The position numbers and the translations under genes were made by a program. Positions 31,667 through 40,800 of a stretch of DNA of 64,000 bases are shown here, in pieces. The stretch is taken from the IMG/VR virus record IMGVR_UViG_3300042549_005931, positions 205,134 to 269,133 of that record; one strand, 5' to 3'. The stretch comes from a virus. The notes below the pieces were generated by a model. That model was given only the letters and a program-made list of their open reading frames with translations, made no database searches and was not told the origin of the DNA. Every line of letters begins with the position of its first letter. Position 1 is the stretch's first letter.

Positions 31667-33403
31667 ATGGATATTAAAAAAATCATTCGTCAATTTTTAT
31701 TAGAACAAGAGGGTGAAGAGGCGGCACCACAACAACCACAGTTAACAAGACAACAAAGAGAATCATATGACCGTTTAGCTGCAAAATGGAAACAAGAAAA
31801 TCCTGAATTAAGTGATGATGAGGCAATGAAAATTTTCGTTGAGTTTAGAAAGGCATTATCCTTAATAAAAGATGAAACTCAGCCAGAAGTAAAATCATTT
31901 TTATTTCGAGGTAATGGTAAGTACACCATTAACGACTTAAGAACACCAAACAAAGTAAGTCTTCAAGACCTATTAGATTTTTTACTTGAATTAACAAGAT
32001 TCCGTATTAAACTTGGTGGTGGTGTAGACGAAAGAGCCAATTTAGAAAGACAAAGAATTGACAACATTTTTAATGAAAAAGTTGATAGAGGAGGTACAGG
32101 TTCCATCACACCAAAAAAGATTGAAGAATCTAAAAAAATGTGGGAAGGTCAACAAAATCTTGTAATTGATGAGGGTAACTTTAGAGTATACGAAATTAAT
32201 ACACAACAAGACGCTCAAAGATTTGGATACTATTATCAAGAAAAACTTAGAGAATTAGTTACTTACAATGTTGATAACCAAGTTGGTTCACTTATTGACA
32301 TATATAGGTCAAAGGATGATTACGCAAATCAACCTAGAACAAGATACTCGGTAACACCTTGGTGTGTTTTTAGTAGAGGTGAAGACCAAAAAGTGAGTTA
32401 CAAAAATCAAATGATTGTAAATCCAATTCGTAACATGTATACCAGTTATCGAAATGGTGCATTTTTCTATGTAGCAATTGATGAATCGAAAGATTTATTT
32501 GCACCGGGTGGCGAATATTACATTAGTACAATAATGGCAAGAAGTGATGGTGGTTTTAAAATCGCTTCAATGTATAATGGTGAATATAACGTATCACAAC
32601 AAGAGTTATTAAAAATTTATCCAAAATTACAAGGTCATTTTGATTCGTTTAATTATAAACCATTTGACCGTAACGCTGAGACTGACGAAAATGTCCCACA
32701 AAGCATAACTGACATCGTCAATGAAAATGAAGGTTCACCTAATGCTTTTTGGATGCAAACAATTGACACTAAAAGAGCATTTATTGAAGCTGGTGGATTT
32801 TTGAAAAATCCAAAATCGTGGGAAGCTATGAATAATGATTTGAGAAAAGAATATATAGACTCACTTCAAGACCACGATGCAAGACAAAAGATTGGTTCGG
32901 AAGAATTTATGAAGGCAATTTTCAAATCGGGTACCGCACTTAAACAAAGATTAGATAACAAATTGAAAGCCCTTGGTTTTTCAGGCATTGGTTATTTGGT
33001 TGACGACTTTATGAAAATTAATTACGGACCAGATTTTTATGGTAAGAAAAATAGTTTGATTAGAATATACAAAAACATTCATACTAAGTTGTATGGTATC
33101 TATGATGTTAATGAGGGTACTTGGTTAAATAGAGATGGAGTTGAGTATGAAGCCGAATTTACATTACGGTCATTACCAAAATCTGAAGATGTGTTTGATG
33201 ATGAAAATGATAAAATTTATACTGTAAATGAATTTGTTTCACCAAACGCTAAGTTCTATACATTAACTGACTTGGATGATAATGATTATAAAGTATATAT
33301 ACTATCTGAAAAGAAATATCGTGAATTAAAAGAAAAATTGGGTGATGACATTACACAACCTGATTTTGATACTGATACCGATATTGGTGAACAACACATA
33401 TAA
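31667..33403 (+). CDS. large protein with packaging-type N-terminus and SYR-YF domain
   Basis: The protein has 578 residues. It starts MDIKKIIRQFLLEQEGEEAA, in the style of a cut capsid-targeting peptide (FLLE then Q). A Gln/Arg-rich segment follows. In the middle, WCVFSRGEDQ, then NMYTSYRNGAFFYVAIDESKDLF (about 225-275) resembles CIGQPG, SMYQSYRDN and FYFIVDKNK of the 38399 protein. The C-terminal 200 residues are acidic. It could be a virion-packaged effector; the family is unknown. Confidence 0.7.
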   Translation: MDIKKIIRQFLLEQEGEEAAPQQPQLTRQQRESYDRLAAKWKQENPELSDDEAMKIFVEFRKALSLIKDETQPEVKSFLFRGNGKYTINDLRTPNKVSLQDLLDFLLELTRFRIKLGGGVDERANLERQRIDNIFNEKVDRGGTGSITPKKIEESKKMWEGQQNLVIDEGNFRVYEINTQQDAQRFGYYYQEKLRELVTYNVDNQVGSLIDIYRSKDDYANQPRTRYSVTPWCVFSRGEDQKVSYKNQMIVNPIRNMYTSYRNGAFFYVAIDESKDLFAPGGEYYISTIMARSDGGFKIASMYNGEYNVSQQELLKIYPKLQGHFDSFNYKPFDRNAETDENVPQSITDIVNENEGSPNAFWMQTIDTKRAFIEAGGFLKNPKSWEAMNNDLRKEYIDSLQDHDARQKIGSEEFMKAIFKSGTALKQRLDNKLKALGFSGIGYLVDDFMKINYGPDFYGKKNSLIRIYKNIHTKLYGIYDVNEGTWLNRDGVEYEAEFTLRSLPKSEDVFDDENDKIYTVNEFVSPNAKFYTLTDLDDNDYKVYILSEKKYRELKEKLGDDITQPDFDTDTDIGEQHI

Positions 33404-33409
33404 AAAAAA

Positions 33410-33431
33410 GGGACATTAAGTCCCTTTTTTT
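33410..33431. terminator. bidirectional terminator
   Basis: GGGAC-ATTAA-GTCCC with A-run and T-run on both sides, between convergent genes. Confidence 0.88.
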
Positions 33432-34272
33432 ATGCTAACAATTTATAATATTCTTTAAAGTGTTTTATACGGTCAGCCAATCCAATTGTACCTCCGTTAA
33501 CTCTTTTAGTAATCTTTGTCACAACTGCATCAGAAGAACCTTCATCTGCCATCTTATGTAACCCATTCTTAGAGAAGAACCAAGCTGCGGATAATAATGC
33601 ATAACTTGATGCAACCTTGTCAGGATTTGAACATATATCTTCATTAATTGATTTACCAAATGATGTATAGTTTTCTTTACCGGTCAATTGAATATATCCA
33701 CGACCTCTAAATTTATATCCCTCTTGTGTTGGTTCGGGACCATTACCCATTCTACCACCATAAACCTTAGAAGCTATCTTCACAGGATTTCTAGCGTAAG
33801 GTGTTGCCGCAGCCTCAGTTGGAAAATATTTCTTAAACGTTCCAGTTAACCCCTTAGCTGAATAATTTAAGTTTTCTTGTGTAGCTCTAAAACCTCCCGA
33901 TTCGTGTCCACATTGTGCCAAGAAATGTGCTAATCTTAATGGTGTGTTAATTGCAAATTTAGCAGCAGTGTCAGGTATCTGTGCGATAACTGCATCAGGT
34001 ATATGACCACGTAACTTCTCAAGTTTTAGACCACCAGCAGATGCCACTGGTGCCGGTTCTGTAATTAGTGTTGGTGCGGATACCGTACTCTCACTAAACA
34101 TTTTACCCCATGTACCATCACCAACAATACCATCAGCAGTCAATCCATGTTTAGATTGCCATTCTCTAACGGCTGCGTCAGTCTTTGGTCCAAACTTTCC
34201 TATTGGGTCTACTCCCAATTTTTGTTGGAGTTTCTTTACATCTTCTCCTTCGGAACCTAATTTTAATAACAT
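33430..34272 (-). CDS. endolysin: PG-binding domain plus GH19 chitinase-like muramidase
   Basis: The protein has 280 residues. Residues 1-57 form a peptidoglycan-binding repeat (LGSEGEDVKKLQQKLG, GKFGPKTDAAVREWQ, DGIVGDGTWGKMF). A Pro/Ala linker leads to a glycoside hydrolase 19 domain (about 83-280): LAHFLAQCGHESGGF with catalytic Glu124, then GYKFRGRGYIQLTGKENY (about 181-198). There is no signal peptide, so it needs a holin for release. The length matches GH19 endolysins. Confidence 0.92.
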   Translation of the reverse strand: MLLKLGSEGEDVKKLQQKLGVDPIGKFGPKTDAAVREWQSKHGLTADGIVGDGTWGKMFSESTVSAPTLITEPAPVASAGGLKLEKLRGHIPDAVIAQIPDTAAKFAINTPLRLAHFLAQCGHESGGFRATQENLNYSAKGLTGTFKKYFPTEAAATPYARNPVKIASKVYGGRMGNGPEPTQEGYKFRGRGYIQLTGKENYTSFGKSINEDICSNPDKVASSYALLSAAWFFSKNGLHKMADEGSSDAVVTKITKRVNGGTIGLADRIKHFKEYYKLLA

Positions 34273-34392
34273 ATTTGTGTTTGTTTTATAGTTTATTATA
34301 TACTATAAATACTTGGAAAAAGGATTACTTTCGTTAGTCAAAGTTTTAAATGATAATAACACATTTTAAAATCTTTTTGATGATTTGTAGGA

Positions 34393-34400
34393 TATTTATA
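34393..34400 (+). promoter_or_regulatory. candidate late promoter box TATTTATA
   Basis: The octamer lies 22 bases before the secreted glucosaminidase start. Confidence 0.5.
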
Positions 34401-34422
34401 AATTCATACCTATTTTTGTGAT

Positions 34423-34884
34423 ATGAAGAAAACAATTTTTGCATCCGCGATTGTTCTTTTTTCATTCGTATCTTTTGGTAACACATTAGATTCTTTATCG
34501 AAAAAAGACACCATTAAGAGTAAAATTGGTGAAATCAACAAGAATACCTTGTACAATCAGATTGTCGAAGCGGGTATTCAATTTCCTCAAATCGTTCTGG
34601 CTCAAGCTCTTTTAGAATCAGGACATTTTAAATCCAAACTGTTTAAGTATAATAACAATTTGTTTGGTATGCGTTTGCCCAAAGCAAGAAAGACCACAGC
34701 TATTGGAAAGAAACGTCATTACGCCGTTTATAAAGATTGGATAGGTTCAGTCGAAGATTATAAACATTGGCAAAATAAAATCCCAAATAAACACAAGAGT
34801 TCTAAGAAGGCTTACTTGAGGTACTTAAGTCGTTATTACTCGAAATCGGGAAATTATAGTAAAAAATTGAAAAAAATTATCTAA
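34423..34884 (+). CDS. secreted glucosaminidase, GH73/FlgJ-like
   Basis: The protein has 153 residues: signal peptide 1-20, then FPQIVLAQALLESGHFKSKLFKYNNNLFGMR (about 54-84) with catalytic Glu65, and YAVYKDWIGSVEDYKHW. It cleaves glycan strands of peptidoglycan and, being exported, could act without a holin. It may open the wall for genome entry or help lysis alongside the GH19 enzyme. Confidence 0.88.
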   Translation: MKKTIFASAIVLFSFVSFGNTLDSLSKKDTIKSKIGEINKNTLYNQIVEAGIQFPQIVLAQALLESGHFKSKLFKYNNNLFGMRLPKARKTTAIGKKRHYAVYKDWIGSVEDYKHWQNKIPNKHKSSKKAYLRYLSRYYSKSGNYSKKLKKII

Positions 34885-34890
34885 TAAAAA

Positions 34891-34917
34891 ACCCCTCATT
34901 TTGTGAGGGGTTTTTTT
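34891..34917. terminator. bidirectional terminator
   Basis: ACCCCTCA/TGAGGGGT around TTTTG, with T8 on plus and A-run on minus, ends the 34423 gene and the convergent block. Confidence 0.9.
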
Positions 34918-35351
34918 TATAAGAATCTTTTAAAATTTGCTTTTATTTTTTGAACAGATTCGTTCATCATTTCATTCTCTTCTTCCTCATCTTCTTCTTC
35001 TTCCTTCTCATCTTCTTTTTCTTCGTCACCCATCACAGGAACTTCATTTTCTTCTTCCTCCTCATCCTCTTCTTCTTCCTCATCTTCTTTCTCTTCACTC
35101 TTACCACTTAAGATAGTACTTTTTGCTAAACTAAAAATCCCTTCAATATAGTCTGGGTCTTTGCAGTTATCAGGGAATAATTCACAATATAAATCGGCAA
35201 TCTTTTCGATTGACTCGTGAGTAGATTCTTCTTTCTCTTCTTCTTCGTTAGCTTCTTTAGCAAAACCAAATCCTGCTTGTTGCTCTTGAATATTCTTTGA
35301 TTTAATAATTCTTTTTAATTGTTCTTCGGTAATTTTGATTTTATTTGCCAT
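34917..35351 (-). CDS. acidic tagged protein
   Basis: The protein has 144 residues. The N-terminal tag KIKITEEQLKRIIKSKNIQEQQ is followed by a Cys-bearing helical part (CELFPDNCKDPDY) and a highly acidic Glu/Asp region (about 85-127), then MMNESVQKIKANFKRFL, a second copy of the helix motif also seen at 10961 and 44020. It could mimic DNA or bind basic proteins in the head. A TATTTATA box lies upstream on minus (35365-35372). Confidence 0.7.
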   Translation of the reverse strand: MANKIKITEEQLKRIIKSKNIQEQQAGFGFAKEANEEEEKEESTHESIEKIADLYCELFPDNCKDPDYIEGIFSLAKSTILSGKSEEKEDEEEEEDEEEEENEVPVMGDEEKEDEKEEEEDEEEENEMMNESVQKIKANFKRFL

Positions 35352-35391
35352 TTTGATTTTATTATATAAATATATGGATTTTAATAAAAAA

Positions 35392-35418
35392 GGGATAAGA
35401 GTAGCGAATTCTTATCCC
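35392..35418 (-). terminator. intrinsic terminator
   Basis: On minus, GGGATAAG pairs with CTTATCCC around 11 bases, followed by T6. It separates the 35473 gene from the 34917 gene. A second fold (TTGGGT/ACCCAA) lies just upstream in the same gap. Confidence 0.85.
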
Positions 35419-35472
35419 GACACCTGAGGCCATTACTAACCCGGTCCTAAGTTGGGTCTTCAAACCCAATTA

Positions 35473-35832
35473 TCATTCGTCACCACGCCATCTTCCTGGT
35501 GCGTTTTGGTATATATCTGACATCATGTTAACATAATTTTTTTCAACCTCATCTCTATTTGTAACACTTGCAATTAGTTTTGGAATCATATTGGAAATGT
35601 TTTCAATCGATAATTTAATACTTTCAATATATTCCTTTTCTGCCGGTGTGTATTTGCCATCTCCAAATAACATGGTTGACGTAGCATCGGCAATATGACC
35701 ATTTACCTTCTCAAGAAAAAAATTGCCTCTATATAAATTATATATTAGTTGGTTATCCTTATCGGATAAATCTTCATTAACTAATGAGGTAGTTATTCTT
35801 TTTAATTGTTCTTCACTTATTTTGACTTTCAT
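35473..35832 (-). CDS. tagged hypothetical protein
   Basis: The protein has 119 residues. The N-terminus MKVKISEEQLKRITTSLVNED is the shared tag (with predicted cleavage after LVNE). The remainder is helical (NQLIYNLYRGNFFLEKVNGHIAD, AEKEYIESIKLSIENISNMIPKLI). No family is recognised. Its start is 4 bases from the stop of the metallopeptidase gene. Confidence 0.7.
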   Translation of the reverse strand: MKVKISEEQLKRITTSLVNEDLSDKDNQLIYNLYRGNFFLEKVNGHIADATSTMLFGDGKYTPAEKEYIESIKLSIENISNMIPKLIASVTNRDEVEKNYVNMMSDIYQNAPGRWRGDE

Positions 35833-35835
35833 ATC

Positions 35836-36465
35836 TTATAACTTAGGTTTTATCATATTATAAATTAATTCACTAATATCTTCAGGGTCAGTGATTCCCG
35901 CTTTCTGTACTTTACCTTTTAACATGTTAAGATACCCCTCAAACATTTTATCGGTATAATTGTCATAACCACCTGTATCTCTAACATTTTGGTCTGCCGG
36001 TATAACACCCATTGATTGTAGTTGTCTACATTTTCTCAATGCAAATTGGTCAGCAACATTCTCAATATATCTTAAAAATCCAACGGCACCATCTGTTTCC
36101 AATTCACCTGTATACATATCATATATCAATTCCTTACTATATTTGTTGTATTGGTGTTGATGCGCAATCTCATGAAAAATAACAAACATCAAATCAGCCA
36201 ACGCATTTGGATTTGGTTTTAATCCATCTTCTAAAAGTCCACTTGATATTACAACTCTATTGTGTAACGATAAACCATTTGCCATTGACATTGGTTCGAA
36301 ACCAATATTCTGACATCCTGATTTTTCAATATTTGATTTAATAGTATTCCTATGTTCATCAAGTTCAGGGAATTTATTAACTATTTGGTCAATAAATAAA
36401 TCCATACCACCAGTTTCCTCGTTGAGTAATTTAAAATATTGACTTTCAGTTAAAATGATATTCAT
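35836..36465 (-). CDS. tagged zinc metallopeptidase
   Basis: The protein has 209 residues. The tag MNIILTESQYFKLLNE (1-16) is followed by FVIFHEIAHQHQY (94-106; H98, E99, H102) and RYIENVADQF with E135/D139, giving a complete zincin active site. It has no signal peptide. If packaged in the head it could be injected to cut a host protein or process virion proteins. It overlaps the next gene by one base. Confidence 0.85.
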   Translation of the reverse strand: MNIILTESQYFKLLNEETGGMDLFIDQIVNKFPELDEHRNTIKSNIEKSGCQNIGFEPMSMANGLSLHNRVVISSGLLEDGLKPNPNALADLMFVIFHEIAHQHQYNKYSKELIYDMYTGELETDGAVGFLRYIENVADQFALRKCRQLQSMGVIPADQNVRDTGGYDNYTDKMFEGYLNMLKGKVQKAGITDPEDISELIYNMIKPKL

Positions 36466-36884
36466 TACTTATGTTTTATAATTAATTCTCCCAAAACTTC
36501 TAAACGACCCACTTCTTTTTGGAATGTAGTTTGGTCCATCTCTAATGAAATACTTTTTAATGTTTCTTTAAATTCTTTTTTTGCATCATCAACATCAAAC
36601 TTACCTTCTTTCGCTTTTTTATAATATGGAAATTTCACTTTAAAGTGATGATAGGTTAACATTGCCGGACCACCTTTTCTTTTTGAATTCTCAGCAATCT
36701 TTTCGGCCCCACCTAATCTTTTCTCCGCAAACTCATCAAATACTCTTGGTGAATTGTTTCTACCACATTTATGACAAAGATACGGTTTTTTACCACCTTC
36801 AGATTTTTTCCAAGACCAACCACATTGACATTCAATATTGTCAACTTTCTCTTCAAATAATAAGTCAATTAATTTAATTCCCAT
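36465..36884 (-). CDS. zinc-ribbon protein
   Basis: The protein has 139 residues: MGIKLIDLLFEEKVDN (a short LFE end), then a zinc ribbon C-x-CGWSW...KPYLCHKCG (about 19-41). This module occurs at the front of many marine-phage proteins. The remainder is basic and helical (GGPAMLTYHHFKVKFPYYKKAKEG). A role in DNA or protein binding is likely. It overlaps both neighbours by a base. Confidence 0.75.
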   Translation of the reverse strand: MGIKLIDLLFEEKVDNIECQCGWSWKKSEGGKKPYLCHKCGRNNSPRVFDEFAEKRLGGAEKIAENSKRKGGPAMLTYHHFKVKFPYYKKAKEGKFDVDDAKKEFKETLKSISLEMDQTTFQKEVGRLEVLGELIIKHK

Positions 36885-37390
36885 TATACTTCAGAATCTT
36901 CGTTAAACATTAAATCATACCAAGACATCGGTAATACAACAGATATTTTAGTTTTTTTATCGTTGACATCGACTCTAATAAGATTATTCATACTATCACG
37001 ATATTCCATACCACCAAATATACGTAACACCTCATTATAAATTTCTTCAGTAAAATCTAAACGAATAGCAAACAAATCATTGGAAGTTTCTGGTTTAATC
37101 AATTTATATCCTTGAGCTTCACCTAATTCTCTTAATTCTCTTGCCATTACCTCATCATCACCTTCACCACCCTCAATAAATGATTGTCTTTCAGGTTCTC
37201 TAAATGATTCAGGTATATCAGTTTCACCACCACTTTTTAAGTAGTCAATTTCATCTTGAGCCATACCCTCTAACCCAACTTCATTATATTTGTCAAGTAT
37301 TAAATCGTATATATGTGAATCAAAATCCTCATTGATTAATGATGAAATTCTTTTCAATTGTTCTTCTGTTAATATAATTTTCTTTCCCAT
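36884..37390 (-). CDS. tagged hypothetical protein
   Basis: The protein has 168 residues from ATG 37390 (MGKKIILTEEQLKRISSLINED); a longer in-frame start is rejected because the tag then sits at the N-terminus. After the tag it is acidic with a final alpha/beta part (FAIRLDFTEEIYNEVLRIFGG, KISVVLPMSWYDLMF). Unknown. A TATTTATA box lies upstream (37394-37401 on minus). Confidence 0.7.
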   Translation of the reverse strand: MGKKIILTEEQLKRISSLINEDFDSHIYDLILDKYNEVGLEGMAQDEIDYLKSGGETDIPESFREPERQSFIEGGEGDDEVMARELRELGEAQGYKLIKPETSNDLFAIRLDFTEEIYNEVLRIFGGMEYRDSMNNLIRVDVNDKKTKISVVLPMSWYDLMFNEDSEV

Positions 37391-37406
37391 GTATATAAAT
37401 ACTATT

Positions 37407-38390
37407 TTATTTTGAATCTTCAGCAAATTTTGCTCTTGCACGAATAAGTCCTTGTTCTGCCGGTGTAAATTTGTTTAATGGATAATACCAATAAAATGCA
37501 TATGCAAATTCCGGGTCATAATTTTTACACATATAAAAGACTTTATCACGATGAAATTCAGCTAGCTGTTTTTTTGACATTTGAGATAATACTGTTATTA
37601 CGTTATCCGCTCTAAGTTTTTTAATATAAACTCCCGGATAAATATTTTTAGGTCCTTCTTTCACCAATTTTATTATTAATTCAGTCACCAAATTAAAACC
37701 TTTACCCGAAGATTCAGGAAAATTGTCGGCATATTCAATAATCGCCTCAACTTCAACACTATTTAAGTTAGAACCTTTAGCGTCAACAATTTTATTGGCA
37801 ATTATTATGGTATATTTAAATAGACCACAATAATGTAACAACGCGGTTACCGCATCATCATATGTTTCATTATGTGGATTATTTTTTAAATAATTTTCAG
37901 TATAATATCTAATTAAATAAAATCTTTTTTCATGAATATCTAACGTATCTTCTTGCCACGAGGTGACGTTTTCTCTCATAGAGTATAATACCGCTCTCAA
38001 AATATCGGTTTTCATATTGGGGCCCAATACGTCAATTATTTTTTTACCGGTACTCACCACATCCTGTGAATTAGAAATCATTAACTCAATTAATGAAACA
38101 TCACCATTTAACTTTTCACCTTTATATTTTATGAAGTTATCAATTACAGCGTCACCATGTTTTTTTAAAAGGAATAAATAAACATCTTGATAAAATGACT
38201 GAAAATTTTCATATAGTTTAGGAATTAATTCTTCGGGTAATAATTTTAGTTCATAATATTCTAAATTACCAACAAGCACTCGTTTTCTTAAATAAGTTTT
38301 TAAAATATTTGGCGAAAGTCTTTCTACCTGATACCGAGTTAATCTTACACCACTATCCGCATATTGTCTTAATAAATCCTTATTATCCAT
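37407..38390 (-). CDS. hypothetical helical protein
   Basis: The protein has 327 residues, all-helical repeat-like (LPEELIPKLYENF, VSLIELMISNSQDVV, GFNLVTELIIKLVKEG, ITVLSQMSKKQLAEF). It resembles large-phage proteins of unknown role. The shared N-terminal tag is absent, so it may not be a cargo protein. It starts 8 bases after the 38399 gene stop. Confidence 0.68.
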   Translation of the reverse strand: MDNKDLLRQYADSGVRLTRYQVERLSPNILKTYLRKRVLVGNLEYYELKLLPEELIPKLYENFQSFYQDVYLFLLKKHGDAVIDNFIKYKGEKLNGDVSLIELMISNSQDVVSTGKKIIDVLGPNMKTDILRAVLYSMRENVTSWQEDTLDIHEKRFYLIRYYTENYLKNNPHNETYDDAVTALLHYCGLFKYTIIIANKIVDAKGSNLNSVEVEAIIEYADNFPESSGKGFNLVTELIIKLVKEGPKNIYPGVYIKKLRADNVITVLSQMSKKQLAEFHRDKVFYMCKNYDPEFAYAFYWYYPLNKFTPAEQGLIRARAKFAEDSK

Positions 38391-38398
38391 TTTAGAGA

Positions 38399-39352
38399 TT
38401 ATTTACCCAATAAATAATCAAATTGTTCATCGGTTAATATGTGACCACGCCCAATATATTTTGATTTATAATCATATGGTAATTTAATAAACCATTCCAA
38501 ATCTGTGTTACGAAAACCTAATAATTGTTGTTCACGTTCCTCTTCAGGTGTTTTTGGTCTATTCTGCAACAACTCATCAACAGGTACTCCCATTGATTTC
38601 AAATATTGAACATATCCATTTGCATCGTTTCCATATTCCGAAATATTACCTGTGTGATTATCGGCATCTGTTAATAATGGACCTCTTTGTGTGTGGTCAA
38701 ATACTACAATATGTAATGGGTCACTTAAATCAACCGAACCATCCTCATTTGTTTTCATCTTATTTTTGTCTACAATAAAATAAAATGTTGAAGTTTGATT
38801 ATCTCTATAAGATTGATACATACTATTTCCTGGTTGACCAATACAGAAACTATATCTTTTACCCGTCAATCCACCTTGTGTATATTTTATACATCTACCA
38901 ACATCAACACCATCATAAATGTCAATGTTGTTACCTGACCACATTGTTTTATCCATGGCCTCAATGTCCTCATCATCCATAGAATATGAACTTGATTTTG
39001 GTTTTTCAGCATATTTGTTTTTTTCTCCGTGGATAAATTCTGAGAATGCAATAAAATTATCATATGTATTGTTACCAACCATTAAACGACCTTTAGAAAC
39101 TTGAGCCGGCATAATTCTTTTTTTGGTAACCAATTCGTCATAATCATTCATCACATCAACAATATTACCAAGGTCTTTATAACCACCAGCATATAATACC
39201 GCCATCAACGGGATGTTCTTTTGATTTTGAGATTGGTCATTTGCCGCAAAATAACTAATTATTTTTTCAGGTGATTCTACATTGGACTTCTTAAGATAAG
39301 CCAAACCTGTGGCTTCAGTGGCTCTTGATTCAAATAAATCTATTAATTTCAT
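38399..39352 (-). CDS. protein with SYR-YF domain, tagged start
   Basis: The protein has 317 residues and starts MKLIDLFESRATEATGLAYL (LFE then S). Middle segment CIKYTQGGLTGKRYSFCIGQPG, SMYQSYRDN, FYFIVDKNK (about 158-205) is shared with the 31667 protein; later HIVVFDHTQRGPLLTDADNHTGN. Its end is RGHILTDEQFDYLLGK, an inverted-position version of the tag motif. Possibly an enzymatic effector. A TATTTATA box lies upstream (39357-39364 on minus). Confidence 0.68.
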   Translation of the reverse strand: MKLIDLFESRATEATGLAYLKKSNVESPEKIISYFAANDQSQNQKNIPLMAVLYAGGYKDLGNIVDVMNDYDELVTKKRIMPAQVSKGRLMVGNNTYDNFIAFSEFIHGEKNKYAEKPKSSSYSMDDEDIEAMDKTMWSGNNIDIYDGVDVGRCIKYTQGGLTGKRYSFCIGQPGNSMYQSYRDNQTSTFYFIVDKNKMKTNEDGSVDLSDPLHIVVFDHTQRGPLLTDADNHTGNISEYGNDANGYVQYLKSMGVPVDELLQNRPKTPEEEREQQLLGFRNTDLEWFIKLPYDYKSKYIGRGHILTDEQFDYLLGK

Positions 39353-39364
39353 ACTATATAAATA

Positions 39365-40051
39365 TTACACATCGAAACATTTTACGTTTCCTTCTTTATC
39401 TAATCCAAATTGTTCAAAACTTCTATCAAAATATTCAAACCTCCCCATAGTACCCTCAACACCAAGAACACAATCACGTAGATTAATGAAAAAATCCGAA
39501 ATTGATGGGTCGTACTCATTTAATTTATCAACAACCTCCCCATATTTCTTTTCATTTTTTGAACCATCAATCAAACCAAATATACCTCTTGAAAAACCAA
39601 TCTCCTCGATGGCGTTTTGTAATTTAATACACTCTTGTTTGAAACCCTTCGTATCTAATCTATCCATAATGGCAACACCAAGGTTACTATAATATAAATT
39701 TTTATATGGTTTTACTTTATGAATTGAAACATAAAGGTTAGGATATTTGTCAAAGAATTCTTTTTCTTTAACTAAATCCTCGTAACCCCATAATTTAAAA
39801 ACCAAATCAGGATTGGTGTGTGATAAATAAACTTCACGTTCCCTACCTTTACCTAATATTTTTTTTTCTCTAGTTCTAACCTCATCAAGGTCCCTTACTT
39901 CCTTATCATATTCTTTAAAACGTAAAGGATTGGACATCATTGCAGATTTAGGGAACAAACGTTTCTTTCTTGTGTTTGCAAGTGTACGACCCCTCTCGTC
40001 TAATTCAGATTCTATATGTTTAATTTGGGATTCGGTTAGTATAACTTTCAT
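39365..40051 (-). CDS. kinase-like N-lobe protein, tagged
   Basis: The protein has 228 residues. The tag MKVILTESQIKHIESELDER is followed by a kinase-like N-lobe: ILGKGREREVY (65-75, glycine loop), LVFKLW with candidate Lys86, E96 or E98 (EKEFF) and a hinge VAIMDRLDT (about 126-134). The protein ends at GNVKCFDV, where a kinase would have the DFG-type Asp, so most of the C-lobe is missing. It may be a truncated or pseudokinase, perhaps injected into the host. It is recognised only by motif. Confidence 0.65.
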   Translation of the reverse strand: MKVILTESQIKHIESELDERGRTLANTRKKRLFPKSAMMSNPLRFKEYDKEVRDLDEVRTREKKILGKGREREVYLSHTNPDLVFKLWGYEDLVKEKEFFDKYPNLYVSIHKVKPYKNLYYSNLGVAIMDRLDTKGFKQECIKLQNAIEEIGFSRGIFGLIDGSKNEKKYGEVVDKLNEYDPSISDFFINLRDCVLGVEGTMGRFEYFDRSFEQFGLDKEGNVKCFDV

Positions 40052-40062
40052 ATTATTAAATA

Positions 40063-40800
40063 CTACTTATTCACCCATTTATCGATTGCACTCATATAAT
40101 TCTCACCCATATGGTCCTTAATAGTTTCACCAGAAAATAATGATTTAATATAATCCCAATAATACCCTAATGTATTCTCACCCTTCTTAACATTACCATC
40201 ACTATCAAGTCTCAATTGGAAATTAACATGTTGAAATCCAATGTATGGTGTATGTGTAACCAAATCATTATTATGAACAACACGGATACTTTCTATATCA
40301 CTCTTATCAAAGTTTTGTTTGAATACCTTGTTACCCACACGTGGACTACCAATTGTACAACACTCCACATGAAATCCGTAAAATCTGTCCTTAATACTAT
40401 AAGCCATCAATGTTGCAACCGCGCCACCCAAACTATGTCCACATACAACCACACTATCAACTGTGCTCATCCCCTCATTAGCTTCCCTAATTGCAGAATA
40501 AACATCTTCAGCCACCGGTTCCCAACAAGACTTAAATCCAATGTGAACCTTCTCACCCTCCTTGATAAATGGTACTTTCTGAATAGAACCATCATTCTGA
40601 AAATCTTTCTTCGATTCACTTCCTCTGAATACAACATATATTCTTCTATTCTTTATCGCAACAAACCCCTGTGTGTCCGATGGCTTGTGCTCAATCCATT
40701 TTACCAAACCTAACTTATGGTTTTCCCAATCAATGGATTCCCGTGTCTGATATGCAAGAACAGCAAGTCTCGCATTGTATTGTATTTCTTTGTTTGTCAT
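40063..40800 (-). CDS. class 3 lipase
   Basis: The protein has 245 residues. VVVCGHSLGGAVATL (117-131) carries the nucleophile Ser123. IGSPRVGNKVF (150-160) and HNNDLVTHTPYIGFQHVN with Asp179 and His191 complete a lipase class 3 triad. It has no signal peptide and no shared tag. It could attack host membranes during lysis or, if packaged, at entry. It overlaps the membrane-coil gene by 4 bases. Confidence 0.88.
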   Translation of the reverse strand: MTNKEIQYNARLAVLAYQTRESIDWENHKLGLVKWIEHKPSDTQGFVAIKNRRIYVVFRGSESKKDFQNDGSIQKVPFIKEGEKVHIGFKSCWEPVAEDVYSAIREANEGMSTVDSVVVCGHSLGGAVATLMAYSIKDRFYGFHVECCTIGSPRVGNKVFKQNFDKSDIESIRVVHNNDLVTHTPYIGFQHVNFQLRLDSDGNVKKGENTLGYYWDYIKSLFSGETIKDHMGENYMSAIDKWVNK

